The notes below the pieces were generated by a model that was not told the origin of the DNA, made no database searches, and was given only the letters and a program-made list of their open reading frames with translations. The position numbers and the translations under genes are program-made. A stretch of 64,000 nucleotides of DNA from positions 1,178,001 through 1,242,000 of the forward strand of contig CM065653.1 in the NCBI GenBank assembly GCA_033220425.1, written 5' to 3'. Of the stretch, positions 19,333 to 30,540 are shown in pieces (positions within the stretch are counted from its first letter, which is position 1; each line of letters opens with the position of its first letter). Source of the stretch: Lepraria neglecta. Taxonomy: Eukaryota > Ascomycota > Lecanoromycetes > Lecanorales > Stereocaulaceae.

Positions 19333-21864
19333 ATGTTCTATACACACATGGCCCGAGGCCACGATTACACGATGGCAATGGACCACGGAGGGTCTGCAGG
19401 GCCATTTGCAGTTCCAATTGGCGATCCAGCAGCAGCTTCGAAGCCTCTGAAGAAGAAAAAAAGCCTTACAAGATTCCTGTCCTCATCGTCAAGAAAATCC
19501 TCAGCATCAAGACCATCATCGACGGAGGACGAAACTGGGCCACCTACACCACAACTACCCCCACAGTTCCAACCTTCAACCCCCAAGGCCTCAGCAGCCC
19601 CAAGAATCCCAACCATGAGCTTTGACTTTCTCCTACACGAACCTATGCCTCCGGATTATTCAGGACGAAGCTCTTTTGTGAAAGAGCAGAGCACTGGCAG
19701 GGTATTGGCGCGGCCAAGCAAGCAATCTACGCCGGACATCAATATAAGGGCAACGGGGAATACCATACCTGAAGAGTCAGCCCACAAATCCCCTATCGGA
19801 CTGAATGGTCGTGGACTTCGACATTCAGCCAGCACTGGACAGGTGAGGCAGGCCGACAAGCCTACAATACATCATGCTCCCACTCATCCAACACTATCCC
19901 GACGTTCCAAGACCGGACTTCGTATGCCTTCTGCTTTTTCATCTCCTCCGCGTGGTCGTGGTTCTTCCGTGTCTACACCAAATTCACAATGCTCTCCAGT
20001 CCCGCCTCAGCCGTCCAGACCCTTGACAGCCAGTAGCGAGTACAACTCAAGACCCACGGGGAAGCGAAGGCCGAATGTCAGACCCACTGGCGAAGATGGT
20101 GCAACTGACTATTTCACATCCGTCGGTGACGTTCCATCGATGCCACCGCGATTATGGCAAGGCTACTACAGCAGTGACGAAGTCAGGTCCAGCTTTCGAT
20201 CCGCGGTGACAAGCGGTTCGAGCCCAATAGACACAACCAGTACAGAGCGTAGCAGCGTCTTGACCAAGGGTACTTCAATGACCGACTCAACGTTCGATGT
20301 TCAATCCAGGCCTGTCTCCAAAGTCGTCGAGGGTATGACGGTTGATGAAGCGATCGATATGTATGCTGCTGGATTCTATGACGATGATGATCCTTGTTTA
20401 AATGACTCAAGAGATACGCCAATGAGCGAAGAGGAGCGGAGGAGATCAATAAGAATAGCTGAAGCCATCAACGACAGCATCGGTGGGCTGACACCAATAC
20501 AGCCAACAATAGGGGAGTCGTCAAGTCCGGATGCGGCCATACCGGAGGATACCTTTAGAAGCGACTCTCCGCAACCACCCCCTATAATGCCCCGTACGTC
20601 GACTCGTGATCAGTATGGCTTTATGAAGGCCAATCACAACATAAGCCTCCCACAATACGATGCGTGGTACCATGAGTACCAATCAATTCAAGAGAGACGG
20701 ACGAAGAAATGGACGGCATACATGAGGGAGCAATGTCTCCCCACCTATCTGCCCATCCGCTTCCCGAGCCCATCGGCGAAGACTGAACGATTCATTCGAA
20801 AGGGCATTCCACCTGCCTGGCGTGGCCCTGCCTGGTTCTTCTACGCCGGCGGTCAAGCCTACCTCGACAGACATCGAGGCTTGTACAACTCCCTGGGCGC
20901 CAAATCCGAAGCCAGCCTCTCCTCCAACGACAAAGAAGCCATTGAGCGAGATCTCCACCGCACATTCCCCGACAATATCCACTTTAAGCCGGACTCTCAC
21001 TTATCAGAGCCTTCCGCCGCAGAACCTCCCCTTTTGACCTCCCTCCGCCGCGTCCTCCGCGCGTTCGCCCTCCATAGTCCCCGTATCGGCTACTGCCAGT
21101 CCCTAAACTTCCTAACTGCTCTACTCCTCCTCTTCCTCCCAGAAGAAAAAGCCTTCTGGATGCTCCACATCATTACGACAATCTACCTACCCGGCACACA
21201 TGAGGTCAGCCTCGAAGGCGCAAACGTCGATCTATGGGTACTCATGGTAGCTTTGAAATCCACGATGCCGAATATCTGGGCGAAAGTCGGTAACGCAGGC
21301 ACTCCAGGAGACGACTTGATTGGAAACTCGCGGCTACCCCCAATAAGTCTGTGCACGACTAGCTGGTTTATGAGTCTTTTTATAGGCACTTTGCCTATCG
21401 AAAGCGTGCTGCGCGTCTGGGATATCCTCTTCTACGAAGGAAGCCGCACCCTCTTCCGCGTCGCCCTAACAATCTTCAAACTCGGTGAGCAGCGAATAAA
21501 AGACGTGACCGATTCGATGGAGCTATTCCAAGTCGTCCAGGGATTACCTAGAGGAATGATCGACGCCAGCGCGCTCATCACGACGATGAATCGCCGCGCG
21601 GGCGTGAGTCGGGAATGGGTTGAGACGCGGAGGAGGGAGCGAAGGGAGTGGTATGCGCAGGAGAAAACAAAGCCAGCGAATGCTATGGACATGGTCAGCC
21701 GAGATGAATATTTTGTACAAAACGGTGGTGGTGAGGAGATGAAAAGGAAGGATTCGATTTGGAAGAGGAGGAAGAGGAAAGGGTCAATGCCGGAGAGGAA
21801 GCAGGCTATACCTATACCCACAGATGGCATCGCTAGTATTCGGAAGGAGTTACTTGTACTTTGA
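19333..21864 (+). CDS. TBC-domain Rab GTPase-activating protein
   Basis: An intronless ORF of 843 residues counted from the first ATG (19333). ATGs at 19348, 19372 and 19378 have better context and are possible starts. The first 450 residues are Ser/Pro/Thr-rich and disordered, with phosphorylation-type sequence. The TBC domain runs from about 486 (RFIRKGIPPAWRGPAWFFYA) to about 745. Both catalytic fingers are present: the Arg finger in IERDLHRTFP (537-546, Arg543) and the Gln finger in GYCQSLN (Gln589). Later blocks are TSWFMSLFIGTLPIE and RVWDILFYEGS. TBC proteins speed GTP hydrolysis by Rab GTPases on endomembranes. The long disordered N-terminus and truncated C-terminus are common in ascomycete Gyp-type proteins; the target Rab cannot be assigned. 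Confidence 0.92.
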   Translation: MFYTHMARGHDYTMAMDHGGSAGPFAVPIGDPAAASKPLKKKKSLTRFLSSSSRKSSASRPSSTEDETGPPTPQLPPQFQPSTPKASAAPRIPTMSFDFLLHEPMPPDYSGRSSFVKEQSTGRVLARPSKQSTPDINIRATGNTIPEESAHKSPIGLNGRGLRHSASTGQVRQADKPTIHHAPTHPTLSRRSKTGLRMPSAFSSPPRGRGSSVSTPNSQCSPVPPQPSRPLTASSEYNSRPTGKRRPNVRPTGEDGATDYFTSVGDVPSMPPRLWQGYYSSDEVRSSFRSAVTSGSSPIDTTSTERSSVLTKGTSMTDSTFDVQSRPVSKVVEGMTVDEAIDMYAAGFYDDDDPCLNDSRDTPMSEEERRRSIRIAEAINDSIGGLTPIQPTIGESSSPDAAIPEDTFRSDSPQPPPIMPRTSTRDQYGFMKANHNISLPQYDAWYHEYQSIQERRTKKWTAYMREQCLPTYLPIRFPSPSAKTERFIRKGIPPAWRGPAWFFYAGGQAYLDRHRGLYNSLGAKSEASLSSNDKEAIERDLHRTFPDNIHFKPDSHLSEPSAAEPPLLTSLRRVLRAFALHSPRIGYCQSLNFLTALLLLFLPEEKAFWMLHIITTIYLPGTHEVSLEGANVDLWVLMVALKSTMPNIWAKVGNAGTPGDDLIGNSRLPPISLCTTSWFMSLFIGTLPIESVLRVWDILFYEGSRTLFRVALTIFKLGEQRIKDVTDSMELFQVVQGLPRGMIDASALITTMNRRAGVSREWVETRRRERREWYAQEKTKPANAMDMVSRDEYFVQNGGGEEMKRKDSIWKRRKRKGSMPERKQAIPIPTDGIASIRKELLVL

Positions 21865-22238
21865 GAGGTCCGTTGGATACACATATGTATGACGAGATGG
21901 ATATATATACACGAGGTTATGAATATATATGTATGGGTTGGATTGGATTGGATAGGATCATGATACCAGGATACTAAAATACGACTTTAGCATAAAAGTA
22001 ATATAAACTTGTTCAAATGCACATTTTACAACATAGGGAGTTGAGCTATGATTAAGCAATATTGTTCTTCTATTATTAATGCTATCTATCTAACCTCTAT
22101 CACCCGAATTCGTACCAGAGAGAAGTGAAGAAATCCAACGCTAGATATCTATACAGCCCTTTTCTATCCCATGCAATGCCTCCCCCTTCTTTGGTCCTCC
22201 AAAAACCCTCCCGAACCTCCCACCCCATTATCACCCTC
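21865..22238. other. Convergent intergenic region
   Basis: AT-rich 3' flanks of the TBC gene (plus) and the CFEM gene (minus), with repeated GGATTGGATT and TATATAT strings near 21900-21960. No gene. Confidence 0.5.
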
Positions 22239-23620
22239 TTACAACATGAACGTCCCCAGCATACCCACGGCCGCCACAGCCACTGGGCCCCACCCGAACA
22301 TGCCGGCGACGGAGGCTTCGCCCGTAAAAGCCATCGCAGTAGTATTCGTCGTATTCCCACCCATACTCCCATTAGCGACCGGATACGGCGGCATAGAACC
22401 CGTAGAGACAGAGCCCGTAGCAGAAGGGTACTAGAAAATGGAAAGGTAAGTCAGTGTATGCATCAAGGGAAAAGGAAACTGACTATAGTGAAAGTAGACG
22501 TAGGAGAAGTAGTAGTAGTAGTAGTGATGGTAATAGTATAAGTTGAAATAGGAATGTAACTTGATAATGCGGCAGAAGATAATGGAGGACTTGCTATAGC
22601 GAAAAAAGATGACGTTGAGGAAATTGTAAGTACGGCTGATGTTTGAGTAAGAGAAATGGTGGATTCTGCGGCTGCTGATGGTGATGAAGTTGACGTGGAT
22701 GTGAGTGTTGTGATTGTGTAGATTGTTATTGTTGATTGGGGCGGGCAGGAGGAGCTGGACGGTGGTATTGGAGGGGGCGGTGAGGGAGATGTTGACGAAG
22801 GAGATGGCGAAGGAGATGTTGAAAGAGAGAGCATCGAGCTCGATATTATCGTAGGAGAGGAAGAAGAAGATGATGGAGCGCTAGCGCTCGAAGTTGAAAT
22901 CTCCGCTTTTGACGAAGGAGATGCAGACGACGAAGACTGGTATGACGATATTGACGTAGGAAACGCAATATCAGAAGCAAGACCAACATGGAACGCGGGA
23001 CCAGACATGGACGCAGATGCAGAAGCAGACGCGAATGGCAATCCAACAGAAACCGCAAGTCGCCCCAAAGGAAAGTCGATATTCGCATCAACAAGATCTC
23101 TGGGACTTACAGTAGGTGTAGCCACCGAAGCAGCAGGTGCATTCGCAGCACTTGCAGCAGGAGAGCTTGCGACCGGTGCGGCAGCGCCCGAGCCGCTGCT
23201 GGGAAGGGCGAGGGTTGTGCCAGCGGTGGCGCATAGCTGTTTGGCGAATGCGATGGTTTCTGACGTGGTGGTGACGTTGTTAGTATGTTTTGATACCCCT
23301 AAGAGCGGAAGGAAGGGAAAGAAAGGAGAAAGCTTACTCGCTTGGTCGGATGCACTGCATGCTGTATCAATCTGTTGTTGAATGGTCGTCAAGAATGCTG
23401 TGTCTTTGCAGATACAGGCGTAGTCGGTGTTTCCGCAGGGAACGGCGTCGAGGCCTGCTTGTGCTGAGGCGAGCTGGAATCATGCATGTCAGCGATGCCT
23501 GCATGTGCTGAGGAGAGATTGATGTTGCCAACTTACCGCACAGGTTGGAATATCCGCGAGGCTTTGTGCGGCCACGAATGGAACTGCCATCAAGACGAAA
23601 GCCGCGGCGGTATACTGCAT
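22239..23620 (-). CDS. CFEM-domain, Ser/Thr-rich, GPI-anchored cell-surface protein
   Basis: Four exons (23620-23537, 23473-23338, 23259-22484, 22430-22239) join across introns of 63, 78 and 53 bp to give 395 residues. The second intron has a perfect TACTAAC branch site. Domains in order: signal peptide (MQYTAAAFVLMAVPFVAAQS); a CFEM domain, about residues 24-85 (IPTCA, VPCGNTDYACICKDTAF, DTACSASDQAKTIAFAKQLC); a long Ser/Thr/Pro/Ala-rich stalk of about 250 residues; and a C-terminal GPI signal ending in a hydrophobic tail (WGPVAVAAVGMLGTFML). CFEM proteins act at the fungal surface in haem/iron uptake, adhesion or virulence. Only six of the usual eight CFEM cysteines are present. Confidence 0.88.
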
Positions 23621-23676
23621 TTTGAACGAATGAACGGTAGCGACTGTCGCTTTTCATATGATAGCAAAAAGTCAAG

Positions 23677-23684
23677 GTTTATAT
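23677..23684 (-). promoter_or_regulatory. TATA box of the CFEM gene
   Basis: ATATAAAC on the minus strand lies about 57-64 bp before the CFEM start codon at 23620, in an AT-rich stretch. Position and sequence fit a fungal TATA element. Confidence 0.45.
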
Positions 23685-26451
23685 CTTCAATCCTTTTTCG
23701 TAGAGCAGAGACGAGAAGATGCAGACACGCGTTGTTGAAGGAAAGGGAAAGGGAGGATGGAAGAGGTCTATTTAGGAGGTGGGATAGTGCATTCCGATCA
23801 AAGGGAGTGGAATGAACGCTTGCAGCAACAAAGAACCATATTCAGACACGCGTTGCATTTATGAGACAGAGTAACGCGGTTGTTAAATTCTTTGTATCTT
23901 CATTTCACTTCATTAATGGGAGGAACGTTGGCTTGATTTTGGGCATGCGAGAGTCACCTGCACAATTGTCAAATTCCATCGCTGGTGGAAATGAGTTTGA
24001 CTATGATGGCCACAACGTTTAGAAAGCATGTTCAACAGAATTAATTTTGGAGTTGAGGAAATTGACGCAATGTGTGTCTCAACGATCATGATAGCAGTAG
24101 ACAAAGACAACAACTGGCTCTGAACGCAGCAGCAGATACACGGCAAACCATCGTTTTCGGCTCATCAAACGCCGTCAACGGTATCGAAGTACCTGGCTTC
24201 TTTGAAACAGCCTTTGCGATGCTCGATCCCTAGGAGTCAAGAGTCTAGGAGACTTACCTTCGGCTTTGTCCAGAAAGCCAAATGAAGCAAAGGAGAGTCT
24301 GGTGTAAACCAGCTACCTTGACCCACCTTTCAAATGCTCGTCGCAGCCGAGCGGTCAATAACGTGATGAGGCTAGCTAGCTGCCGAACAAGCCTGGTCCT
24401 ATGCCAGATCGGAGCGGTCTGCTCAGGCTGACGGACCATGCCTCCAATGTATGGCCAAGAGATCTAGTTTGTGTAAAAGCTCGAACCGCGCTACTTTTCG
24501 GTTTCCTACTGTCAGAAAACGTCTTCATCAGCGAGCCTAGGCCTCGGCATTACCTAGCCTTAGCATCGGATGTACACGGCCACGCTGACACGGACGATGG
24601 AAATTTACCACGAGGACTGACGAGGAGCAAGCACTGGCTCACAACGAAGCAGCAGATCAAAGCCGTTGGATGTGGTGATTTGAAATGCTAGTCTGATGAT
24701 AGATCAATCGATGTAGTAGACTCCATCTGTAAGAACGCTGTTTCATAGGAGCCCAATAGAACAAGGCGGTTCAACATACGCGCGTTCAAGACAATCTACC
24801 ACCGCCAAGTGCTGAGTGCTCTCTCGGGGAAGCCAACTCCCTTTGAATTTTTGGAGGTACGTACTGAGCAACAATTTGTGTTTTTTACCGCTTCCGCGCA
24901 AGCGGTTAGCCGAATCCTGAAAACAGCTGTGATGGGCATAGGACCTCGAACTCGTTCACCGCATATTGCAGGTGGCCCTGGCGAGTCTTGAGCTCGGATC
25001 CTACAGTTTGTGCCTCTTCTCAATGAGGCACCGAGGCACTTGTGGTCCTGGCGGATCTCGAAAGGATCGGTCCAGGCCACTCCCAATGAGGCGTTTTGTC
25101 GCGTGCAGGCAGGCACCCGCAAGCCCATCAGATACAAAACAGGAAACTGAACGCTTGGTCGATTGGCGCAGAACCTGTCAATGAGCTTGGGCATTAGCTC
25201 GTAGAAGTTCGGAAGGTGATCCGGAATGTGAGATCGTTGAGGCGAGGCGGGAAAAGGATCTGATGAGCACCTGACCGTTTTGTTGCCGTTGCCACAAGCG
25301 GTAACTTGAGTGAAAATTGTTTTACCGGCGGCCTGAGCGTGTTGCGCTGTCATCTGTGTGATTAAAAGCGCTGCGGCATTTTCAACAATGTCACCGTACT
25401 TCCAAGGATTAATTTGTGAGCCATCTCGAGGTAGGTATCAGTGCTTTCGACAAGGGTTAGTGGTCAGTGGTCAGCCCACGGCGGAGCCGTTCATTACGAC
25501 CCTGACCGCTGATTATGGAGGCAGAGCACACGGCATTGTTGTTTCACCGCAAAAGAAGACGGATGGCTAGGAATGAAGTAGTCCGAGCAAGCCACGTGCG
25601 CAACTAGACGGCCAGAAGTTGAAGAGACGATATCACTTAAACATGCCGATTGGCTTAGGTCCGGGACTCGTTCCTCAAGTAGGGAGGGTGTGCCTGTAGA
25701 TCCGTTCAAGCTCTGTTCGGCTGACAATCTGCCATTCTGCCGTCCCTGTTTTAGAAGCTTCGACGCCTCACAAGGGAGCCTAAGCCTTTAGGGATCCTCG
25801 GACACGCCCAATCCGCCCCCAATCCCGCCCGCCCGAGAAGATTTAGGCCGCTCAAGTGTGTCCCAATCTTGACCCAAGCTACTGGGAACAGATGCTAAGA
25901 TAATAGTACCCCTGGAAGGCTATTCGAGCTAGAAACGATCTAGAAAAACTAGAAGGGCTCAGGTGACCTCGCCTCCATGAGACACCTGGACATTATTTCC
26001 TATCATCCTATTATCTTGCCTCTAAGTGATTATGCTTACGTACTGTGCATATCACACGAGAAACTATCTGCTGGCAGTATCTCATTCGACAGCCGATGTT
26101 ACTTTGTCCCCTTCTGATGAAACCAAGCAGATCTCCTCCATTGTTTCCCATGTAGGTAGCTCCTGCCGGCGGGTTTCTTTGTACCTTCCCATGCGCCAGA
26201 CTTGCTCGGACGTGATCTAACACACGAAACACGGATCCAATTTTGTGAATTCAATTTGAAATCAAGTACTTTGAGTTCGCGCCTTCTCGAGTTCTCTAGC
26301 GGGGAATCCGGAAACCGTTTTTGACTTCTTGTGTTGACTCGTGCCAATTATGACTACTACTCCCCCATGACGGCTTCACCTCTGCTGTCACTTACAGCCA
26401 TGTTCATAACATAACACGTATATCTGCGCTCACTAGGTGAGCGAGTTGTGC
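23685..26451. other. 2.8-kb gene-poor region
   Basis: No gene that I can support. The longest frame is 185 codons on the minus strand (24796-25353). It has no recognisable motif, and its composition (many Arg, Cys and Pro without structure) looks like a chance frame. Two short related strings containing ACTGGCTC and AGCAGCAGAT occur near 24110 and 24630, which may reflect an old duplication. Confidence 0.35.
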
Positions 26452-28120
26452 ATGATGCCAGGAGGGCTGCCAGAAGGGTTGGTGAGCAACAAGGAGGTTG
26501 TAAGTGGGGAAATTCGGAGAGTGGACAGGGTCGAAGCCGAGGATGTGCAAAAGCTATGGAGAGGTACGGCGTTATCTGATTAGCACGGGCAGATTTCACG
26601 GCTGACACCACACCATTTCAGTCTACTCCTCCAAAAAGGCTGCCCTCGCGGACAACGTAGGGCAGAGACTCGAGAACTTCTTTTGGCGAATATGGAGCAG
26701 CCGCCGTATTCGGCAACGCATCACAGGGACTGAAGTTGCGAGGCAGTTCAGTAGCATCAACGAGGGCGGCTATATCAGGACTACACCGACACCTTCACCG
26801 CGTTCTTCCAGAAGCTTAAACAGCTATTACAGGGCAGCTCGCTCTCATACATCCCCCACTTCCTTAGCCTCACAAGCTCCGACCGCTCCGACTGCTCCCG
26901 CTGAGCCTGGACCCTCGTCTAGTACTGGGGAGGATGAGGCCAACTCGGTTACGCCCACGCCTACAAGCCCCCTCTCTGCAGGTGCACAGAGCAGCACACG
27001 TTCGAAGGAAAACAGGAGGTCGACTACATCCACACGACGGCCACCTATACTGAAAAAGTCAAGTTCGGGTTCTGGTTCAGGCTCAAGTGGCAAGTCCTCC
27101 AAGATCGCCGCTATCCCTCCAGCATCATCTCGAGACGTCGAATCTAGCCCTCCCGCCGAGAATGACGAAGCTGTCATTGTCGATGATAGTCCGACTCCTA
27201 CAGACTCGATGCTTGCACCGTCCGGCAGGTCAACTCCTAATCGCAGGTCCACTACGACGCGATTCAACGAAGAGGTAGCAGTATCTATACCTAAACCCTC
27301 TACAACAGTGATACGGTCTGCCAAGGAGAAGACTGGGAGATCATCATCCGGAGAAAGCATTCAAAAATCAGGAAGGAGGAACCCGGTAGTCGTGGCCCAC
27401 ACTGGAGCCAGCAGGACAAGGCCCGCCATCGGCCGACCGAAGTTATCGGGTACTTCATCTCTAGGCAACTCGAGGACTTCTTCGTACTCAAATCTAGCTC
27501 GAAGCCCCAAGTCTATGCTTATGGGTTCAAGGGATACGCCAAGTCAAGAAGCAGAAGCAGCCTCAGTAAGACGAGCACGAGCAGCAAGTCCGCATCCTTC
27601 AAAACACCGAATACCACTTCCACCAGATCCACTATCGAGCGAGGAACCCTCTGACGACACGGACGAGGGGGAAGCAGAATCACAGGGTTCTACTGTGAAT
27701 CCCAAAGGCAAATCGATGGCCGTGAAGGACGACTCCGAGAGCTCAAGCGACGAGAAGAGTGAGGCACCAAAGCCGCTTGTCGACCCTGATTTCAGGTCGA
27801 AATTCATTGGCAAGACACGATCTGCCCAAGGCTCGTTTGCCAACTTACCCTCCCTTTTACGGAAGTCCGCTGCCGCCGCTCCTACTTCTGCGTCCTATCA
27901 AGCTGCGGGCATGATGGAGTCTGGACAGCCGACATCCTCTGCAGGCAGGGGCAAGGGCAGGGACGCGTTCACAAATGTTACCGCTCCACTTAAGGCTCCA
28001 GCTGCTGCAGGTCCCGACGAAGATCCGCAGCCTTTGACAAGGACAAAAAGTCAACTCACGTTACTTTTGGAAAGGGAAAAGAACCGATCGACAAGTCAGG
28101 ATCAGGCAGACAAGCCTTAG
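26452..28120 (+). CDS. DUF1752 (AreA GATA-like) / DUF3295 regulatory protein
   Basis: Exons 26452-26563 and 26622-28120 join over a 58-bp intron (GTACGG donor, TTTCAG acceptor) to give 536 residues. The first 60 residues are the DUF1752 region, listed in databases as an AreA GATA-like domain: GEIRRVDRVEAEDVQKLW, the splice-spanning RVYSSKKAALADN, then GQRLENFFWRIW. A long disordered Ser/Pro-rich stretch follows, with PPILKKSSS and TTTRFNEEVAV. The C-terminal part (SDDTDEGEAES, FRSKFIGKTRS, LPSLLRKS) matches the DUF3295 type. There is no zinc finger, so DNA binding is not expected from this protein alone. Related proteins are tied to glucose/nitrogen repression in yeasts (family knowledge, not shown here). 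Confidence 0.85.
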
Positions 28121-30142
28121 TAATCTCGGCACTCGACTCGGCCGCTGTACTTTCCATTCCTACAAGATTGTTGCTTGGTTCAACACCTGTATTATTCCTG
28201 TACTACTATTACATCCTGGGCTTCGGGTTTGTAGCATTGCTTTGCAGCGTTCGAGCGAGCTTGCATCACATATAGCGTTTTCCGGCTTTCATTCTCGGAA
28301 ATATACCTACTTGTACAATAAAATTGTAGACCGCTAATACCCTCTTACTATAGCATTACAGCACAATGATCCGATTATGTCGTACATTCACTACTCAGAG
28401 AGTCACAACTCTAAAGCACGTTCAACTTACATGCATTACATTTCTGTTTCCTGTAGCACACTTCCAACTCAAAAGCATGCAAGTATGCTCCTGCCTCCAC
28501 TCGACAGCCCTCGAGACTGACACATTTCCAGCTCCGCTGACGTTAGAAACTATGCACGTCGACCTCCGTAGGGGTCTGGACTCTCCATCACGCTCGGGAG
28601 ATCGGCAATATTGATTGTACTCATATTCGAGTGCTCATGATATCAAGTTCGCCACGCTAAGAGTACAGAACTCCATTTGTGCGTCTCGAAAAAGAATGTG
28701 GTTCAGGAAGAAAGTACGTTCTGGAAGCTCGTTGAGTGCTACATTGTCGAACATGGAGACCGATGCCTTGATAGTTGCCACCCCTTCTGGTGGCAAATAA
28801 ACGTATAACTTCAACAGTGGATGATAAACGCCCTGCTGCCTGATTGGTTATGACGTGAGGGGTCACCGTCATCATGAACTCGTCACCCAACCCCCTTCCA
28901 CTAGTACATATTACCCTCGCCCACCCGAATTGCTTCTGCACTTTACATCTCCCCTCCCCTCCACCACCCAGCTCCTCCGCCGCAAAGGAGCTCAAGCCAC
29001 ATCACGACGTATGCCATCGAAGTGATTAGGCTGTACATCACGCTGTCGATTGCGCCACGCAGCTCACAACGTGCCCCCGACAAATCCTGAGCCGCATACG
29101 AGTAGACCGGTGGTCCTCGTTTTTTTCTGAGATCAACATCTAAATCCTCCCCCCAAACATATCAGGAATCCTTCGCCACCCAGGATCATTCATTTCTTCT
29201 TTCTTATTTGGCATCAACGGCTCGGACCTCGCACTTCATCTCACTTACACACCTTGGTGTTGTTGCTCAACTCACTTCGAAGACTGTCACAATTTTTTAG
29301 TGCAGCCAGGATTGAAGCACTCACGCCAGTCAAATGAGTCTTTTGAAGCCAAGATAAGCTCCTGGAGTGAGTAGAATGCCACGATTACGGCTCACTCCCC
29401 GGTACAATGTGGTTGTCGTCATGGTTAGGTTGCCGAAGGTGAGCGTTAACTGAACTCGCGTTTTGTCCTGAATCTGACAACTACAGCTTCCCTTACCCCT
29501 CGTCTTTGACTCTCGCACTGTGGCCAGCCCCCTGTTTTGTACCAACAAACAGGCGAATCAATCAGCACGGTACCCAGATTTCCTGTAGGCCATGCTACAA
29601 AAGCGTCACAACAGAACAGGTCATTGCTCAAGATGGCAAGCTGCTTCAGATCAAAGTGTCGCAGATCTCGCCAATAGTTTTTCTTAGAGCCATACTTCAT
29701 CGAAGACGAGGATCTAGTGCTATAACGGCAATGGCTTTCACATTAGCTCCAAATTGAGTATGTAGTCCTCATCAAAGCAGTGAGCTACTGAACAATATTC
29801 TAAGATCACCTCAGTTGCTAATGAGTTGTCACGCCAACTACCTACGGAGCAAAAACTCATATCTGTGAGCAGAACCAAGTTACTCATTAAGCCTACCGAA
29901 GTCAACTTCAATGCTACCTACGATCAACACGACTTAGCTCTCGACCAACACCCTCGCTGGTTAAGATAGTGGATCGCTCAAATTTCCATCAACCCAACGC
30001 GTTCGTACGACATTAACATCAGTCTCTGAAAACAAGAAGCCACGGTCTGCTCTCTTTGGGAAGATGCACGGACTCCCTGGCTTAGGCTACCTCTGTCTCG
30101 TGGTCCCTGTAGACTCGTGGTTTTCTTTTTACATTATAGACC
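28121..30142. other. Gene-poor region
   Basis: Many short frames and no coding signature on either strand. Includes the 3' flank of the DUF1752 gene. Confidence 0.4.
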
Positions 30143-30185
30143 TTGACAATATCTGAGTCCAACCCTTCGAACACACTCCTCTACG

Positions 30186-30540
30186 CACTCAGTTCCGCCT
30201 TAGAACTCTTCTTCAATAGTCAGGTTACGGACTGTCTCACGCGGTTGCACAAGATTGGCCGTACAATTGCCACAGACAATGCCAAGCCCACAAAGTCCAG
30301 CCACTTGAACACCTACACGCACTCAGCTCTGCCGTAGAGCTCTTCTGAGATAGTCAGTTCAAAGACTGTTATCAACATCAATACGGATTTCACACAGTTG
30401 ACCGATCATCACTGAAGACCCCGACAAGTACCACAAGTTCAGCCTTTTGAACAATCTCCACAAGCACTCAGCTTTGCCGCAAAGCTCCTCTGGGATGGTC
30501 ATGTCACAGACTATCTAACACGGATTTCACGAGCGTGACC
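30186..30540. repeat. Three diverged tandem units of about 134-145 bp
   Basis: CACTCAG-t-TGCC-AGA-CTCTTCT-ATAGTCAG-ACTGT blocks begin at about 30186, 30320 and 30465. The inter-block string CACAAgTcCAGCC-TTGAACA is also repeated (about 30287 and 30432). Translations of copies 1 and 3 are alike (ALSSALELFFNSQVTDCLTRL against ALSFAAKLLWDGHVTDYLTRI), so the unit may once have been coding. Stops now interrupt it. Confidence 0.6.

Noticed and set aside
22480-22560. CRISPR-like or minisatellite array in the GTAGTAGTAGTAG stretch
   Set aside because: It is a short trinucleotide run encoding part of the Ser/Thr-rich stalk of the CFEM protein on the minus strand; no spacers.
24796-25353. 185-codon minus-strand ORF
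   Set aside because: No domain or family pattern, no plausible neighbouring exons; length is possible by chance in GC-balanced DNA.
26845-27360. 171-codon minus-strand ORF
   Set aside because: Shadow of the Ser/Pro-rich exon of the DUF1752 gene.
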